In this document: positions 62,495-64,000 of the stretch, one piece after another
Numbering within the stretch: the stretch's first letter is position 1
Layout: each line of letters starts with the position of its first letter
From: Luteimicrobium subarcticum
Lineage (GTDB): Bacteria > Actinomycetota > Actinomycetes > Actinomycetales > Cellulomonadaceae
Reading direction: 5' to 3'
Length of the DNA: 64,000 nucleotides
Assembly (NCBI RefSeq): GCF_002798015.1
Contig: NZ_PGTZ01000010.1
Coordinates: 186,001-250,000 of the forward strand
Program-made: the position numbers and the translations under genes
The notes under the pieces: model-generated
Databases searched by the model: none
Seen by the model: the letters and a program-made list of their open reading frames with translations, nothing else
What the model was told of the DNA's origin: nothing

Positions 62495-63622
62495 ATGACC
62501 TGGGAGCTGTGGGTGGGCGCGGGCGCGCTCGTCGCGTCCCTCGTCGTGCTCGTCGGCGCCCTCGTCGTCTACACGCAGGCGCTGCGCCTGCGCCGCCGCG
62601 AAGGGCGCCCCGGCCGGGTCTACGGCCCCGGGCTCGCGTCGGACGAGGAGCAGCCCCCGCCCGGCCGTCGTCTCGTGGCGTTCGTCGCCAACCCGTCGAA
62701 GCCCGGTGTGCCCGAGCTGCGCGACGACCTCGTGAGCGCGTGCCTCGACGCGGCGCTGCCCGAGCCGCTGTGGTTCGAGACGACGATCGAGGACCCGGGC
62801 CGCGGGCAGGCACGGCGCGCCGTCGAGCTGGGCGCCGACATCGTCGTCGCGGTCGGCGGGGACGGCACCGTCCGGGCCGTCGCCGAGTCGCTCGTCGGCA
62901 CCCGCACCGCGATGGGGATCCTCCCGCGCGGCACGGGCAACCTCCTCGCCCGCAACCTCGACATCCCCACGACGACCGTCGCCGACGCGATGGCCGTGAT
63001 CCTCGGCGGCCACGACCGCCACATCGACGTCGGGCGCCTGCGCGTCGAGCGCTACGAGCACGCCCCCGAGGCGGGCAGCGAGGGCGCCCGGGACGTCGAC
63101 CACGTGTTCCTCGTCATCGCCGGCCTCGGGTTCGACGCCGCGATGGTCGCCGACGCCGACGACACCCTCAAGAAGAAGATGGGCTGGGTCGCGTACTTCC
63201 TCGCCGGGGTGCGGCACCTGCACGGGCGGCGCATGCGCATCACCGTCGGCGTCGACGACCTGCAGTCCGTGACCGCGCGCATGCGCAGCATCATGGTCGG
63301 CAACTGCGGCCGGCTGCCCGGCGGCATCAACCTCATCCCGGACGCCGTCATCGACGACGGCCGCCTCGACGTCGTCGCGATCGACGCCCGGGCCGGCCTC
63401 GTCGGCTGGGTCCAGGTGTTCGGCGAGGTCGTCATGCAGGGCATGGGGGTGCGCAACGACCTGCCCGCGAAGGTCGGGCGCATCGAGACCGTCCCCGCGC
63501 GCCAGGTGCTCATCGAAGCCGAGGGCGGCGAGCACGTCCAGGTGGACGGCGACCTGCTCGGCGTCGCGCGCGTCGTCCGGGCCTGGGTGGAGCCGCGGGC
63601 CCTGGTCGTCCGGTCGGCGTGA
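62495..63622 (+). CDS. Diacylglycerol kinase-like lipid kinase
   Basis: 375 residues. One N-terminal membrane helix (about 7-29) anchors a DAGKc-type catalytic domain: VGGDGTVRAVAESL (nucleotide loop) and GILPRGTGNLLARNL, then a beta-rich C-domain with GLGFDAAMV and PDAVIDDGRLDVV. It should phosphorylate diacylglycerol or a related lipid at the inner face of the membrane. The gene diverges from serS with 108 nt between starts. Confidence 0.9.
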   Translation: MTWELWVGAGALVASLVVLVGALVVYTQALRLRRREGRPGRVYGPGLASDEEQPPPGRRLVAFVANPSKPGVPELRDDLVSACLDAALPEPLWFETTIEDPGRGQARRAVELGADIVVAVGGDGTVRAVAESLVGTRTAMGILPRGTGNLLARNLDIPTTTVADAMAVILGGHDRHIDVGRLRVERYEHAPEAGSEGARDVDHVFLVIAGLGFDAAMVADADDTLKKKMGWVAYFLAGVRHLHGRRMRITVGVDDLQSVTARMRSIMVGNCGRLPGGINLIPDAVIDDGRLDVVAIDARAGLVGWVQVFGEVVMQGMGVRNDLPAKVGRIETVPARQVLIEAEGGEHVQVDGDLLGVARVVRAWVEPRALVVRSA

Positions 63623-63671
63623 GCGTCCGGTCGGCGTGAGCGGTCCGCTCGGTCCGGCGAGGCCGCGCACC

Positions 63672-63677
63672 TAGGCT
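63672..63677 (+). promoter_or_regulatory. Leaderless-type -10 box (TAGGCT)
   Basis: TAGGCT, 6 nt, then GTG 63684 of the last, cut gene. Confidence 0.55.
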
Positions 63678-63683
63678 GGGCCC

Positions 63684-64000
63684 GTGCCCGACGCCCTCCG
63701 CCCCGCTGTGCCACGCGTACCGCTCAGTCCGCCCGGCGCGCGCCGGAGCCCCGGTGTCGTGCTGGCCCTGCTCGTGACGACCCTGCTCGCGCTGCTCGCC
63801 GGTACGGCCGGACCCGCAGCGGCCGGGCCCGCAGCGGCCGAGGGCGACGCATCACGCGGGCCGTTCGTGCTCGTCGGGACCGGCGGCCTGCGGGCAGAGG
63901 ACGTGTCGCCGACCGCGACCCCGGAGATCTGGCGGGCCCTGGGCGGCTGGCGCGCACTGGCCGCGGCCCGCACGTCGTCCGGCAGCGCCGGCGGCACCGG
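63684..64000 (+). CDS. Secreted or membrane protein, 5' part (cut by the window end)
   Basis: The frame from GTG 63684 is open to the last base, giving 105 residues. A basic N-tail leads to a signal peptide or anchor (GVVLALLVTTLLALLAGTAG, near 25-45), an Ala/Gly spacer, then GPFVLVGTGGLRAEDVSPTATPEIWRAL. That segment resembles the first strand and loop of alkaline-phosphatase-superfamily-like membrane proteins of actinobacteria, a guess from memory. The leaderless promoter fixes the start. Confidence 0.6.
   Translation, partial: MPDALRPAVPRVPLSPPGARRSPGVVLALLVTTLLALLAGTAGPAAAGPAAAEGDASRGPFVLVGTGGLRAEDVSPTATPEIWRALGGWRALAAARTSSGSAGGT

Overview
The window is very GC-rich, with strong G/C bias at third codon positions, many GTG starts, many 1-8 nt gene overlaps and many leaderless-type promoters (TANNNT exactly 6 nt before the start codon). 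Together with a Bpa-type proteasome activator ending in GQYL, a four-gene conservon (NIT-type kinase, roadblock, DUF742, GTPase) and WXG100-like/DUF1023-like genes, this points to an actinobacterium. A Cellulomonas-like member of the Micrococcales is my best guess, by inference only.

Layout. 1-2.5 kb: the 3' end of a proline iminopeptidase, then a small helical protein and a fusion of a WXG100-like helical region with a hydrolase-like domain that has lost its nucleophile. 2.7-4.3 kb: a DHA2-type MFS exporter, followed by a phased 21-bp repeat array. 4.7-14.5 kb: an export locus with a MacA-like adaptor, MacB-like ATPase and permease, a Gly-rich lipoprotein, a second very Gly/Ser-rich adaptor, a LolA-like secreted protein and an ABC-2 exporter pair. 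14.5-22.4 kb: a DUF1206 protein, a CitE-like lyase, small unknowns, dinB with a LexA box on its start codon, a YdeI-like protein and an ECF sigma factor with a membrane partner. 22.5-26.2 kb: an ABC-2 exporter divergent from a NarL-type two-component system.

26.4-30.2 kb is an accessory patch of lower GC beside a tRNA-Arg: a lipoprotein, a gene relic, a secreted trypsin-like protease and a small secreted protein that aligns without gaps to the protease's own N-terminal prodomain. 30.3-32.6 kb: a zinc alcohol dehydrogenase divergent from a TetR regulator with a clear operator, and a small membrane protein. 32.7-40.5 kb (minus strand): a HupE/UreJ-like membrane protein, a membrane-anchored protein whose mature form also begins with His, and a translationally coupled 1871-residue LamG/metallophosphatase/Ig-like secreted protein. 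40.7-46.2 kb: an MFS exporter with a C-terminal winged-helix-like domain, tRNA-Ser(GCT), gamma-glutamyltransferase, a uridine-kinase-like protein without a Walker A GK, low-complexity repeats and tRNA-Ser(TGA).

46.3-52.0 kb (minus strand): the conservon. 52.2-54.6 kb: quinone oxidoreductase, Bpa and a secreted protein. 54.7-60.2 kb: an EamA exporter and a carbohydrate ABC importer (binding protein, two permeases, no ATPase gene here) under a LacI regulator with a matching operator. 60.3-64 kb: HAD phosphatase, seryl-tRNA synthetase, diacylglycerol-kinase-like lipid kinase and the start of a secreted protein.

The most unusual items are the protease plus stand-alone prodomain homologue, a dispersed 67-bp element found twice with a compensatory change in its hairpin stem (26292 and 44664), the convergent 21-bp arrays (4376-4595), the dead DUF1023-like hydrolase, and a possible CCC-TGA +1 frameshift site at 19331.
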